Part shown: in pieces, positions 24,671 to 37,300 of the stretch
Numbering within the stretch: the stretch's first letter is position 1
Layout: every line of letters starts with the position of its first letter
Assembly (NCBI RefSeq): GCF_932294415.1
Contig: NC_065535.1
Span: 26,066,782-26,130,781, forward strand
DNA length: 64,000 bases
Direction: 5' to 3'
Origin: Quercus robur
Lineage: Eukaryota > Streptophyta > Magnoliopsida > Fagales > Fagaceae
Position numbers and translations under genes: made by a program
Notes under the pieces: model-generated
Databases searched by the model: none
What the model saw: the letters and a program-made list of their open reading frames with translations, nothing else
What the model was told of the DNA's origin: nothing

Positions 24671-26364
24671 TAAGTAATCAATTAACACACAATGGTGGAG
24701 CAATTGGCAGGGGCTAATGCGCAGCACAAGAGAGAGCTGGAAAAAATTTGTTGTTTTTAATTTATTATGAAAAAGGTGTTTTGGTCTTTTAGGTTTTTCC
24801 CCCTTAAGCAATACACATGTGCAAGTCATGTGTTTTATATTTCTATCTAATTTAACAATAAAACTAATGTTGGAGTACAAAGTGTAACAATAGTCATAGT
24901 GTAGGGTACAGACTGCGCATTCGCATTATTTATGGTGCAAAGTGTAATTTAGGGTATAGTTTAATTCATTTGAATTAAACTATAATTTCCCCTAAATTTT
25001 TTTGAATGTGAAGAACTTGGGATACACCACTTCTAGAGTGTATAAATTTATATAAGAAACAATTTATTTGGAATGTTTATTGTTGAAATATATATATATA
25101 TATATATATATTGGAATATGGCATCATTTCTCATGTTTAACAATTTTGACAACAATTGAAATAAAGCAAATTAAATAAATGATGTGCATTGATAATAGCT
25201 TAATTTTGCATATTTATATCATTGTTAAAAAGCATTATCATACTTATTTTGAGTTAATTCATGCATTTTATATTTGGTTTTGGAATAATGCTGAATAATC
25301 AATTTTGTGCTTAATTGAATTTTATTGCGTGAATTTATCTTTTGTAGGAGAATGAAATTAAATAGATGGATTTGTGTAAAGAAGAAAGCTAATGGACTTT
25401 ACCTTTACAAGTGCCATGATGAAGTTAAAGAAGGTCAGCCCAATTAAATTTAAGTCCAATTGGAATAAGGAATCAAAGGAAATTTACACCAAATCCAAGT
25501 GTAATTCGGATTAGGATTCCAGCTTGCACTTCAATTAGTATTTTTGGCATAACTTTCGGCTCATACGTCAATCGAGATGATTCAAGTTGGGATGGAAAGT
25601 TAACTTAAAGAGCTACAACTTTGTAGTTTACCAAAAGTTCGAATTCTGACGTTAAATAGGCCAAAATCATCGGTTAAGTGAAGCCTAAAAATATGGAATT
25701 TTCTCCAAACAAAAATTCAACTTGTAATAAGATTTCTTCACCTATTTAAAGACTCTTTAGGGAAAAATTCAGAGAAGGCTAGTGCTAGGGCTAGATGCAA
25801 AACAAAAAATTGGAGTAAGAGGCAGTGCCGCATGTGGCTTCTCTTTAGCTTTTTTCCATGACAGTGTTGTGACTATTTCTTTCTCTATTTATTTGTCTAG
25901 TATAATGTTTTGTATTTTATTTTTTGTTTTATTTCAATTTCCTTGAGTAGCTAAATTTATAATTAGGGTTGAGGATGAAACCTTGTTAAGGATTATCAGT
26001 AATATTTATGTGATTTAATTTTTCCCACAATAGTTGTTCTTTAATGATTTAAATTGTTCTTACTTCATATCAATTGACTAAGATAGGATTCTAGATACGA
26101 GTTCAATCATGTTTTTCTCATGATTTAGGATTTATCTTAATTAATTGATGTTTGGTTTATTATTTATTGATTTTAAAATTGGATACCTCTTGTGATTTGT
26201 TTGGCTAAGGATACAATTAATGATTTGATTTTATACTTAAGAAGCGAAAAAGAACATGCTTTTGATTTTTAAAATAAGGATTTTAATGAGAATATTTTTC
26301 ATGATAGCAAGATTGATATAACTTACAAGGTGGATTCCAAAACCTTAATTCCTTTTTTTAGATT

Positions 26365-27044
26365 TGTGGGGCCCGATAATTTGTGGCCCTGGCCCATTTA
26401 TTCATTGGGGCCCAAGGCCCGAACTGAGGAAGGTTATAGCTCAGGATAGGTAATACAAGTACAAAATAGTCTTGGGACACAGCCGAGGACGATTCAGTCC
26501 TCGGCATGTCCGAGGTCCTCCTGGAAGAAAGGGAAGAAACGGTATAAGAACAGTTTGGGAAAAGATCTAAAATATCTAAGTCAATAGAGAAGGGTACGCT
26601 GGATAGTATAACGACCAAGGACAAAGGGAAAGCTGCCCTTACTGCCATTCAATACTCTGCACCTAACAGAGCCATACTCTTCAGCTTTTACAACCACCCC
26701 AAACCACTCTGGGTATGGGCTGATGGGACAAGTATCAGTCCTGGAAAATCAAACCTACACATGGGCGTTGGATAAAGGATACAGGCTAGTATAAAAGGAA
26801 AAGTAAGCAATCCGGGGAAAGGGGCTGGGAAAAATGGTCAAAAACCAGAGCCTCCCAGCCCGCCTCTAGGAGAAAGACTCCTTGGGCGAACACAATTTAC
26901 TTATGTATTAACACCGCGAAAACTCCATCGTCTTGTGATCAAGGCCTAGCCTTTCAAACCCACGCTCTATAAATGATATTGTTTGGGTCTTTTCACGTGC
27001 GAACCCAATACCATTTTTGGGTCGTTACAAATCGTGTCCTTACA
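26365..27044 (+). repeat. 5' LTR
   Basis: 680 bp, TG...CA ends. A TATA-like AGTATAAAAGGAAAAG sits near 26790, so transcription would start close to 26820. Confidence 0.93.
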
Positions 27045-27064
27045 ATTGGCGCCATCTGTGGGAA
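27045..27064 (+). other. Primer-binding-type site
   Basis: ATTGGCGCCATCTGTGGGAA directly follows the 5' LTR, as for tRNA-primed minus-strand synthesis. The TGGCGCC core is typical of plant gypsy elements. The tRNA was not identified. Confidence 0.75.
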
Positions 27065-27283
27065 AGGCTTGTGTGTTGGCATAGGCGGCAGGTCGAGACA
27101 GTCCCCTTATCATTTCTAACAGCTGGTTGTAGTGTTATAGCGTAAAGTTCCACTAGGGGCTATGTTTCTTTACTAGGGGCTGCCCTTCGTAGCGTCAGCA
27201 ACATGAATGGTTCTAGGCGCCTGGCCGAGGGGCTAAGTCCCCTTAAACCAAGGTCCCATGCCATAGCCGAGGGGTTACTCCCC

Positions 27284-27967
27284 CCAACTACTTATCAAAA
27301 TCAAGTTTTGGACAAAACCAAGGTATTGCATGGTCCTCGGACTCAAACTTATGGGGAAACCAACTACTTATCAAAATCAAGTTTTGGACAGAACCAAGGT
27401 ATTGCATGGTCCTCGAACTCAAACTTGTGGGGAAACCAACTACTTATCAAAATCAAGTTTTGGACAGAACCAAGGTATTGCATAGTCCTCGGACTCAAAC
27501 CTATGGGGAAACCAACTACTTATCAAAATCAAGTTTTGGACAGAACCAAGGTATTGCATGGTCCTCGGACTCAAACCTATGGGGAAACCAACTACTTATC
27601 AAAATCAAGTTTTGGACAGAACCAAGGTATTGCATGGTCCTCGGACTCAAACTTGTGGGGAAACCAACTACTTATCAAAATCAAGTTTTGGACAGAACCA
27701 AGGTATTGCATGGTCCTCGGACTCAAACCTATGGGGAAACCAACTACTTATCAAAATCAAGTTTTGGACAGAACCAAGGTATTGCATGGTCCTCGGACTC
27801 AAACCTGTGGGGAAACCAACTACTTATCAAAATCAAGTTTTGGACATAACCAAGGTATTGCATGGTCCTCGGACTCAAACCTATGGGGAAACCAACTACT
27901 TATCAAAATCAAGTTTTTGACAGAATCAAGGTATTGCATGGTCCTCGGACTCAAACCTATGGAAAGG
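27284..27967 (+). repeat. Nine tandem 76-bp repeats
   Basis: Copies start at 27284, 27360, 27436, 27512, 27588, 27664, 27740, 27816 and 27892. Each begins CCAACTACTTATCAAAATCA and ends near ATGGGGAAA. A tenth, decayed copy follows at 27968. Because 76 is not a multiple of 3, all three forward frames run open through the array, which produces long but compositionally odd frames (up to 258 codons from 27203). Copies differ by only a few bases, mostly C/T and A/G changes. Confidence 0.95.
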
Positions 27968-28174
27968 TCAGCTACTTAATAAGAATTCTAAGTTGCTCAA
28001 TCCTCGGATCAAATACCAGAAAATGTTAAAGCTATGAAAGTTATTAGGAAGATGGTGAAACGCCTTATTACTTAGCAACCTGTAGGGGCTGTTCATTTTT
28101 GGGTTAGATGTCCTCGGATGGTTACCTCCCACACCGCACTGAGCATTCAGCTGTCATCTCGGCTATTTTAGGAT

Positions 28175-28525
28175 AAGTATTGTTTTCTCAGGTCGGCATT
28201 ATTGTGCCAAACAACTCTCGTAAGTTCATAATAATATCTTTTCCTTAGCAAGGGTTTCGACCCTAAGTGTCATTTGTTCAAGTTGGCATTATTGTGCCGG
28301 ACAGCTCTCGTAAGTTCATGATAACGTATTGTTTTCTCAGGTCGGCGTTATTATGCCAGACAGCCCTAATAAGCTCATCATAATATCTTTTCCTTTTCTT
28401 CTTAATAAGGATTTCAGCCCTAAGTATCATTTGTTCGATTCAGTATTATTAAGTCGGATAGTTTCAATAAGCACAGAGCAATATCTTTTTATTAACTGGG
28501 ATTTTGACCCTAAGCATCGTTCAGA
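28175..28525 (+). repeat. Degenerate tandem repeats, second family in the same element
   Basis: Units containing AGGTCGGCATTATTGTGCC, then ACAGCTCTCGTAAGTTCAT, then ATATCTTTT and TTTCGACCCTAAG recur about four times between 28175 and 28525, with increasing divergence to the right. Confidence 0.7.
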
Positions 28526-29691
28526 GTATAGAAATAAAAAAGAAAGTAATGCGTCTATTTACGACATAACCATCTCAAAAAGAAGAGATAGAACATATGA
28601 AATAAAGCAATGATGATTTTTATTAATATAAAGGGGTATTACAGTGTACAAAGAAGGGCTTAAACAAGCCTATATAGAAAACGAGTTACTAAAACAATAA
28701 AAAAAATAAAAATAAAAAAAAACAAAAACAAAAACAACAAACGAACAGCCAGAAATCTTTTTAAGCTCTGCTCCCAAGTCTTTCCAAATTCTGCTCCATT
28801 AGCGTCTATATTGAGAGGAGGACCTTCCTTGGTGGGAGAGGAGAAGAAGAGGAAGAAGGAAAAGTACCAGGATGGATCTGGTGGTGGAAAGAAGAAGAAA
28901 GAAAGGTAAAAGGAGGCACCAGTGAAGGAAGAGAGGAAGAAGCAGGGATACTTTGTCCCTGCGTCAGTCCTGACTCCTAACACGTTGGTGCCATGTTAGC
29001 TATGCTCATAAGAGAGCGGCTGGTACTGATAATGGATGACCCCAGCTCAGTCGCCCCAAAAGTTTGACGTGATGAGCCCTTGCTTCGGATTTTGGCTGAA
29101 AGGAGGGTACGAAGTATCTTGAGTCTCTGCCATCCCTGCCCTGACTGAGCCATTTTGAGCTTCATAAGAACATGGTATTTCTAGGAAGGGTATGGTTCCT
29201 TCATTACTTACTCCTATCTCGAACGTATCACAATTTAAGGTGTAACTAGCGGGTAAAGTTAACTCTGGAGGAGGCTAAGGGTTTCAGATTTCAGAAGGAC
29301 TAAAGGGGTCTTTGTACAAGAGAAACAACCACTTGCCTGTCTTCTTATATGAAGGGCAATACAGGAGGTATTTAATCTATCCAGATTTCCAAGAAAATCT
29401 ATAAAACGAGAATATACCCGTTCCACTTCCCCACACCGTCAATAAACCGTCAAATTTAAATGGTCTCGTAAAGGGAAATCATTAAAGGCGCGTTTTGGAT
29501 AATCAAACGGCAGGAACGCATTGTGAATGAATTCAGAGGAATGTCTCGTAGCCCGGTATGTTTTCCTGGGTAGATGAAGAGACACCAACATTAATGAAGG
29601 ACAGAGTTAAACGAGCCGTAATAAAGGCTTGGCATTACCAAAACCCTCCTCTCCGACCAAGAGGTTGGACAGCAGGATTTTGAGGGGCTAT

Positions 29692-30371
29692 TGTGGGGCC
29701 CGATAATTTGTGGCCCTGGCCCATTTATTCATTGGGGCCCAAGGCCCGAGCCGAGGAAGGTTATAGCCCAGGATAGGTAATACAAGTCCAAAATAGTCTT
29801 GGGACACAGCCGAGGACGATTCAGTCCTCGGCATGTCCGAGGTCCTCTTGGAAGAAAGGGCAAAAACGGTATAGGAACAGTTTGGGAAAAGATCTAAAAT
29901 ATCTAGGTCAATAGAGAAGGGTACGCTGGATAGTATAACGACTAAGGACAAAGGGAAAGCTGCCCTTACTGCCATTCAATACTCTGCACTTGACAGAGCC
30001 ATATTCTTCAGCTTTTACAACCACCCCAAACCACTCTGGGTATGGGCTGATGGGACAAGTATCAGTCCTGGAAAATCAAACCTACACGTGGGCGTTGGAT
30101 AAAGGATACAGGTTAGTATAAAAGGAAAAGTAAGCAATCCGGGGAAAGGGGTTGGGAGAAATGGCCAAAAACTAGAGCCTCCCAGCCCGCCTCTAGGAGA
30201 AAGACTCTTAGGGCGAACACGATTTACTTATGTATTAACACTGCGAAAACTCCACCGTCTTGTGACCAAGGCCTAGCCTTTCAAACCCACGCTCTATAAA
30301 TGATATTGTTTGGGCCTTTTCACGTGCGAACCCAATACCATTTTTGGGTTGTTACAAATCGTATCCTTACA
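29692..30371 (+). repeat. 3' LTR
   Basis: 680 bp, same ends as the 5' copy and preceded by a purine-rich tract. Confidence 0.93.
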
Positions 30372-30583
30372 AGATTGTTTATATTTTTTTAGTGCTTTAT
30401 ATTATACCTTTGCTTAGTATATTTAATTTCAAACAAGCAATTTTTATTAAACTAAATTAGGATTTTGGTTAAGATTTGATTATTTTTTCTACATTCATTC
30501 AAGTCCCTGTGGGTTTGACCTCATTCTTGTCAAACTATACTTCGGTACGGTTCGTATACTTGTGAGTACTTTAAAATTTCACA

Positions 30584-32400
30584 ATAATAACCAATGTAAT
30601 CAATAGTATAATTGTTCGGTTAACAACAATCGAATTAAACAATAAATAAATAAATAACATATGCAATCAATATAGTACGTATATATATATTATCATATCA
30701 AAAATAATTATATAATTTTTTTTGGTTAAATTAGTCAAAATAATTATGTATTTGTAAATTTACTAATATAATTGTTATCTTTTGTAGTATAAGAGCATTA
30801 CATAAATGATTTTTAAAAAATAGCCACTGAGTTCGTGTGTGCTGCGTACAATAAGGCTTAATGACTTAAGGCTAATTTATTTTTCCCAACTTATTTATGT
30901 ACAAGTTTTAAATTCTCATGTTTTCTTAGGGTTTTTTTTTTTTTTTTTTTGTTGAGAAAATCATGTTTTCTTTAGTTAATTTATATAAATGTGTCTCACT
31001 TTTAAAATCAAAATCATGGTTGCCAAAACAAATTACCCAAATGGATACTAAGAATAATTAAAGGGAAAATAGGAGAATGACATACTCACAACATGTTAGG
31101 AAATACAATTTAACGGACGAGCAAAATTATTATGTTATTTGTGAGTTTGAATGACAATTGTGAGTAAGTGAGTTAATTCACATAGGTCAAGAAATTAAAT
31201 AAGGGATGCTCATACTATACAAACAAATAATTGGTATTGTATACAAGATTTATTCATAATGCTTTTAACAATTAACAAGATTTTTTTTCTTCTCCCAAAA
31301 AAAATAAAACAATATAATTTTTTTTATATAAAATTTAAAAAATAAAACAATATAATTTTTTTTTATATAAAATTTATAGTCTTATTGTTAATATCACTTG
31401 GAATATTGGAGAAAACCTAAAGATTAATAAGTAATATGCAGAGAAAGGAAAAAAGTAATGCGCTGAAGGAGAAAAATTTGGTGGTTTAATTTTGTGCACA
31501 ACGTCACCAACCAACCACGAGCTGAATCCAAGACTGTGATTATTATCTGTATGCTATATACTAGAGATGCCGAATGGGCCTAATATTTGTATGTATCGTA
31601 GCGTTGCGGATTGGGGTTTGGCCTACACCGACACGACTGAGACCGAGAGAGGATTGCGGATTGGGGGCTTGGCCTACATTGATGTGACTGACGCAAACAT
31701 TAGTATGATGGTTTCTAATATGGAGTTTTCTAGGTTGAGACTTCACAGATAAGGGTTTATACAAACAAATAATTGATATTGTATGCAAGATTTATTCATA
31801 ACGTATTTTGTGTTTTTGAATCCTCTATGATATAAAACAAATACACAAAAAAAAAAACAAATACACAACCATTGCTTTGGTTAGTTATAATTATAATAAA
31901 AGTATTAGCATTATATGTTTGAGTATTGCTGCTTTTTTATCTTACATTTTCATAGTTGATTTGTGAAAACGATTTGCTACCAGCACCGTGCGTAGTTCCT
32001 TACTCGGTCCAATTTCACAGTATTTTTTGTTCACTCATTGTGTAGAAACCATATAATTACAAAAGATTTGTTCTTTTATCTTAAAATTCTGTGTCTCAAA
32101 ATATGGGATCATATCCTTCCACTTCTCCATTGTTTTGGTTAAGTTGAAACTACGGAGTATGATAGAATACATGTTGTGAATTTGTTAAAATGAGGGGAAT
32201 GAAAAATGGAAAGTTCATGCTATTGAATGTTAGGGTAAAGAGTAAAGACATGCGGAAAAGGACAACAACAAAAAGGTGAGAACACTAATTTCACTGGTAA
32301 TTGGTTGGAGAGAGGATAACACTCATTTCACAAAAAGGCCTTCATCCTTATCATCTCTACCGTAAAATTCTTAATAATTTGAGGAATATATATATATATA
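30584..32400. other. Intergenic AT-rich DNA
   Basis: Holds a 37-bp tandem duplication near 31300-31378 (AATAAAACAATATAATTTTT twice) and a short direct repeat at about 31605-31675 (GCGGATTGGGG and TTGGCCTACA twice). The opposing open frames at 31561-31788 overlap this repeat and show no domain. Confidence 0.55.
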
Positions 32401-32409
32401 TATATATAT

Positions 32410-32968
32410 TTTGGATGGTGATTCACAACAAGTAGTTTCCGTCAAGAATGGTCATTCAAGACAGTCTTTAGAGAGGAGAAAGGAGAAATGTGCACCACAA
32501 ACATAAAATATGGATGTCTAAGCATGTCACCAGTCATCTAAAGAGATTCTGGTCGTTCACACCATAACGAAGGTATGGATGACCAATAAACACTTTAATT
32601 AAAATTCTAAAAATTTTCTACTAATTATAAATAGTTAGACTATGATCTCTCATCTCAGAACGTTGGGTGAATCTTCGGAAATTCACTCCACGCTCCCCAC
32701 TAAGTCCACATATCTCTCATGATATTAGCAGCACCTAACAAGTAAACCTATTTCAAACTCTCTATAAAAGGGACCCAATCTTACCAGCCCAAGGTACATT
32801 TTACTATTCATCTATTCACTAAACTTGAGTTCTAGAGAGAAAATTGACTTAACTGTTGGAGGGTCCTTGGCTGGTTTACTTCCTGATCACTTTTGATAAT
32901 CTCTTTCTTTCTTTTCTGATCATCAAACTACCGTTGAAACTCGAAACATTCGTCGTACTGATTTCACA

Positions 32969-32970
<2 letters not shown>
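32410..32970 (+). mobile_element. LTR-like retroelement remnant
   Basis: CTCTATAAAAGGGACCC near 32760 is a good TATA context. It is followed by AGAGAAAATTGACTTAACTG and TTGGAGGGTCCTTGGC, a sequence hallmark of many plant gypsy LTRs. The right side ends TTTCACACA before a (TA)n tract. Boundaries and TSD are not established. Confidence 0.5.
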
Positions 32971-32974
<4 letters not shown>

Positions 32975-33004
<30 letters not shown>

Positions 33005-34392
33005 GTTCCTTGTTTACAACACTAACAAATTCTAGTTAGTCAAAAAAAAGTAATAAATATAGTATGTTACACGTACGTTTTTTTTTAAAAATTATATTCT
33101 TTGTACCAAAGAAAAATACACAAAACTATATTAAGAATTTTTTTTAACATATAAAACACATATTAAACATTTTTCTTATTATACGTGTACGAAAATATTT
33201 CAATTTTTCTTCTATACTTTTATCCATAGTATACTTATTTATTTTAATACGGTGAGTCATTACGTATGTAATAACTTTTTTTTTTTCTTTTCTGGATAGG
33301 CTATGTAATACTATTTACAATTCAACTATTCTATAAGTAATGATATAAATTAATTTTCTTCTCTGATTTAAATGAAATTTGAAAATTATCTATTGTTAAA
33401 TTTTATAATTCTTTTTGAGCGGTTTAAACCCATACATTATTATGATTTTTATATATAAAAAAATGATTTAACCCAATCAAATTTGATAGGTGTTGCCCCA
33501 TCAGTTTTATTTTTTCGTATGTATGCTTTGCATGAGAGAGAGATTGATATCACAACCATCCTCCTTTAGTAAGTAAAAAGAATCAGGCAGTACATTTCAG
33601 CGGCAATCTACAAGCAGCTTGGTTATATGACCGATTGTCTGTGTTTGCCTAAAGGCAAAGATGGTGTAATTCGGCCTGCGTCGTTGGCAATTTGGAAGAT
33701 GACTAGAATGCAACAGTCGCATATAATTAAACACAATGCCATTGCCAATCAAAATAAGCAAAAGATGCTGCCTGAATATTGATTCACCATACAACACACC
33801 AGGAAAAAAAAAAAAAAATCCTGATCAAAATATATGTAATAACCAGCACAGCAAAAGTTTCAATACCTGTTATATACACAGAAATATTCAAAAACTTCCC
33901 ATGTCACCAGATCATTGATTTGCTAAAGTATAAACAAAACCCGTGGCCCTGGCTCAACTATAATATAGCTCAGCTGTAACTTTTCATAATATTTGTCCAA
34001 TTACACAACTACCCAGGATACATCAAACATGTATACAACCAAAAATAGAAAAAGAAAAAAATATGTATGTGATTTTACATCTTTAACAATGCAAGGTGGT
34101 GTTGTTAAACAAGTGATATGGCTATCTGCAAATTATTTCTCGTAAATCAGTAATATCTCATATTACGTAATGGATTTAGCCTCTCAAAACCTATTTACCT
34201 TTTATTCCTTTGAAAATTGGTGAATATTGGATGTCTAATGCAGTAAAGGTGGGTTGATTCTGATGACCCCTCATCAAGTTCCTCCTCCCAATATTCATTA
34301 ACAATCTCACCACTGCAAGTCACCGGTCAAAAAGCTCCATGTAAAGCCACAAAAAATTATCTAAATGACTCTGAAGACACATATGATGGGCT
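32975..34392. other. Spacer and presumed VPS45 3' UTR
   Basis: A (TA)n tract at 32974-33001, then AT-rich DNA. The VPS45 3' UTR must lie somewhere below 34393, but I could not place a poly(A) site. Short open frames at 33597-33979 show no domain. Confidence 0.5.
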
Positions 34393-37300
34393 TCAAACCA
34401 CTACTGTGCTAGAACGAGCCATCCTTTGAGCTTCTTCCAAGTCCTTCAGAAACCTGCTTTTTTTGGCCAGAATGAATATTGGATCAGAGGAACATCATGT
34501 AAAGAAAGGATGGTTTCCACTTAACTACGTTCCATCGATTGACTAAACTAGCCTAAAATTATCACTAAACATATCCTATACATATGACAAAAGTCTAAAA
34601 TAAATACAATTTATGGCGATTTGTATTAGTTGAGATTTAAGTTCAGTAAAGTGTGACTGAAGTTATATGCTAGACGTCTGCTTAACAACCTTCCAATCTC
34701 TAGGCTTGGGTCAAAAAAAAGAAAATTGACTTCTAAATTTTAAGAAGCTTCATATCATTGCATGCTAGCAACCTACATGGGATGAATAATGCCAAACCCA
34801 AATCCACAAGCACAACAAAGTTTCACCAAGTGTCAAATTAACCTGAAGCAATCCAACCCACAACTACATTCTCAAATTTGCAGCTGATGCAAGAAAGATG
34901 AAGGCCATAGAAGTTTGCATTTAAAGCTAGTGTGTGCCAAGCATGAACCACAGATAGCATCTTCTAAAATCACAATGATGATTCCAAAGCATACATACCT
35001 CTTAGAATTCAGAACCACAGAACCACCAAGTATAAAACGAATTCCAGAATTGCTGGCATTTTGTAGAGCAACAGAACGTGACTCTTCATATGTCGTCCCT
35101 CCAACAATGAATATGACTACTTCCTGTGGCCTGCTCAAAGATGAAGTGTTTATCATTCAAGCTATATTACCCAAAACCTTTCGAAAATCTTTATTTGAAG
35201 GCTATAACTTTCACTTTAAAGGCTATCTCAAATATAAATTAATGCTCAATCCTACAATAGTCTGTCCATGCTTGAAAAGCCTTTACTGTAGGATGTAATA
35301 GCAAAATGAAGGGGAAAGATAGGAGACTTGAGTAAAAATGGTAGAGAACCTTTTTTTTTTTTTTAAGGTAAGAAAAAGTGTTATTAAAAAAGGACTAATT
35401 TATGCAAAAAACATAAATCAGCCAAAGATTACAAAAACAAAAAGGAAAAACAAAAACTATATACAAGAAAGAAGCGTATCTACAAACATTAGGACAGATT
35501 CACTAGATGTGAGTCCCCAAACCCAAGACCAATCAAACAAGGTGCCAACAAAGGAGGCAAGCAGCTGATTGTCTTAAATCTCCACATCCTCGAAAGTACG
35601 ACTATTAAGCTCCCTCCAAATACACCACATCAAACACAACGGAATCAAATTCCAAATGTTAGACGAGTGTTTCCCAACCAATTCTTCCATCCAAAAAGAA
35701 GATCTATCACTAGGGGAAACCCAAGAGATCCCAAAGGATCCAAGGACAAAACACCATAACTAATTCGCCTTCTCACAATGAATCAATGAATGATCCACAG
35801 TCTCTCCACTATACCTCCTCAAATTATCACTAGTAAATATCTTCTCCCAAGCCACAGTCCAAACAAAGAATGAAACCCATCTAGGTACCTTGACCCCCCA
35901 GCTACCTTTCCAAGGAATATATGATCAAAGAGGAACCTCTTAGTGTATTATAATACGAGAAAATATCAAATTCCCCTTTCTTCTTTGGCACCCACCACAT
36001 TTGATCCCCACCCTCCCTAGCAGGAGTATTATACTCCAAAATACAAAGAAAGTCCACTACTATCTCCAATTCCCAATCGTTAAAGGCATGATCAAGGGCA
36101 TATATATCTGATTTTCACGTTGACATCTACTTCTAGCTTACTATTACTTTTGTTTCTGGAATTTATAAACATTTGCAATTTCATATCTTAGTCCTTTTTT
36201 CCCCTCTTTTTAGCATTTATTGGTAACTGCACAAGCTCACCCTCCACCTAGCTCCTACAAGGGGAGGAGATTCTCTTTAAGCTAGACCTCATTGGTTTTA
36301 GTGTTTCTTTTGTACATGTTAATTTTATTTCTTTTGGGTCTTCTTTTTGTAAAGATCCCATGTACTAGGATTGTGCCCCTTTTTGCACTTTCTTAATGAA
36401 AACTATTACTTACATAATTTTTTTAAGTGTTTTCCTTGCAGACCTCCCATGCACTAGGATTGCTCTTTTTTTTTCTTCTAAATAAAATTTATCACTTATC
36501 AAAATAATATATCTGATTTGGATGTGTGGTAGTATGGGAATCAAGATGCTACGTAGAAACAGTAATAGTTGCCATTAAATGAACTATAATCTAAGTTCTG
36601 GGGGTAGGCTAGATGGCTTAAGAACTGTCTGTCTTCAACAAATTGAGGGGACACAGCCACCTCAGTTAACTCTTATCAATCCCTGTGACTATATTAGGGT
36701 GAAACATCAATGCCCAAAATATGCATAAGGCCAAACTCCCAAAGATAAAAAATGCCTAATTAATAAATCATCCACCCTTGGTGTGTGACTTGCCATAAAA
36801 TATGTCGATATAATGTGGTTTGCTTCAAATGAGCCATTAATGGACCAGCATACCTTATTTCTTTGTATTTTTTTGGGGGGAGGGGAAAAAGGGGGGGGGG
36901 GGGGGGTGAGAAGTTACAGACCAGCATAACTTCTTCCAACAAGTGCTGAAAGTTAAGACATTTGCATCATATATCTGATGAGAGATAATATGTTATTTAA
37001 GACTGAGAAATTTGTATGAAGTGGGTTTTTCCTTGTAAACTCTTCTCATTATTAAAGAGTAAAATTAGTTACATAACTAGTGTTATCTTGGCAATAGATA
37101 ATATGCAAACATACATGTACATACATACAAACACACATACATGAACATGTACATGCAGATGCATAACAAATTCCGGTTACCAGTTTTTGCAGTCTGACCA
37201 CAGGATATTCAGTTAAGCCCAGTTTTTCAGAAAATCTGGTTTTAGGCCATATTTGGATTGGTATAGAGTTCCTGATTGAATTGGTTGAATCAGCTCGTCT

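Larger units (their letters stand above)
23510..24992. mobile_element. MULE-like element with about 220-bp inverted arms
   Basis: The left arm (23510-23740) and the right arm (about 24765-24992, reverse complement) share long similar tracts such as ACTATGACTATTGTTACACT, CATGACTTG(T/C)ACATGTGTAT and AAAGACCAAAAC. The flanks TAAATTTAT (23501-23509) and TAAATTTTT (24993-25001) match at 8 of 9 bases, as expected for a Mutator-type TSD. The interior has a CT microsatellite and a nested MITE but no transposase. Short open frames in each arm are mirror images of one another, a consequence of the inverted repeat. Confidence 0.78.
26365..30371 (+). mobile_element. Complete 4.0-kb non-autonomous LTR retrotransposon (LARD/TRIM-like)
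   Basis: Two 680-bp LTRs (26365-27044 and 29692-30371) start TGTGGGGCCCGATAATTTGT and end CCTTACA. The target-site duplication AGATT is perfect (26360-26364 and 30372-30376). A primer-binding-type sequence ATTGGCGCCATCTGTGGGAA begins at 27045, and a purine-rich GAGGGGCTA precedes the 3' LTR. The 2.65-kb interior has no gag, protease, reverse transcriptase or integrase, so movement would need enzymes supplied in trans, probably by a Ty3/gypsy relative. By eye the LTRs differ at about 28 to 30 positions, roughly 4 percent, so the insertion is not very recent. It sits inside the older solo LTR. Confidence 0.93.
25180..30583 (+). mobile_element. Solo Ty3/gypsy-type LTR, split by a later insertion
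   Basis: The left part (25180-26364) begins TGATGTGCATTGATAATAGC and contains a TATA-like CTATTTAAAG near 25741. The right part (30377-30583) holds TCCCTGTGGGTTTGACCTCA, then CTTGTGAGTACTTT and ends TTTCACA. This end sequence resembles Athila/Tat-group LTR ends. Rejoined and minus one AGATT copy, the LTR is about 1.39 kb. ATAAA to the left and ATAAT to the right agree at 4 of 5 bases. No primer-binding site or gag-pol follows, so this is a solo LTR. The superfamily assignment rests on remembered end motifs. Confidence 0.6.

Noticed and set aside
23496..24880. Mirror-image short frames at 23496-23735 (+) and 24659-24880 (-)
   Set aside because: They are the two inverted arms of one MULE-like element and not paralogous genes.
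27203..27979. 258-codon open frame (and two overlapping frames) as a protein gene
   Set aside because: It is produced by a stop-free 76-bp tandem repeat inside an LTR element. The translation is a repeat in three frames with no domain. Kept only as a repeat.
28660..28983. 107-codon minus-strand frame in the LTR element
   Set aside because: Rich in Phe/Ser from A-rich, GA-rich DNA on the other strand. No gag or other retroelement motif.
31561..31788. Overlapping open frames on both strands
   Set aside because: Caused by a short direct repeat in GC-richer DNA. No domain and no splice partners.
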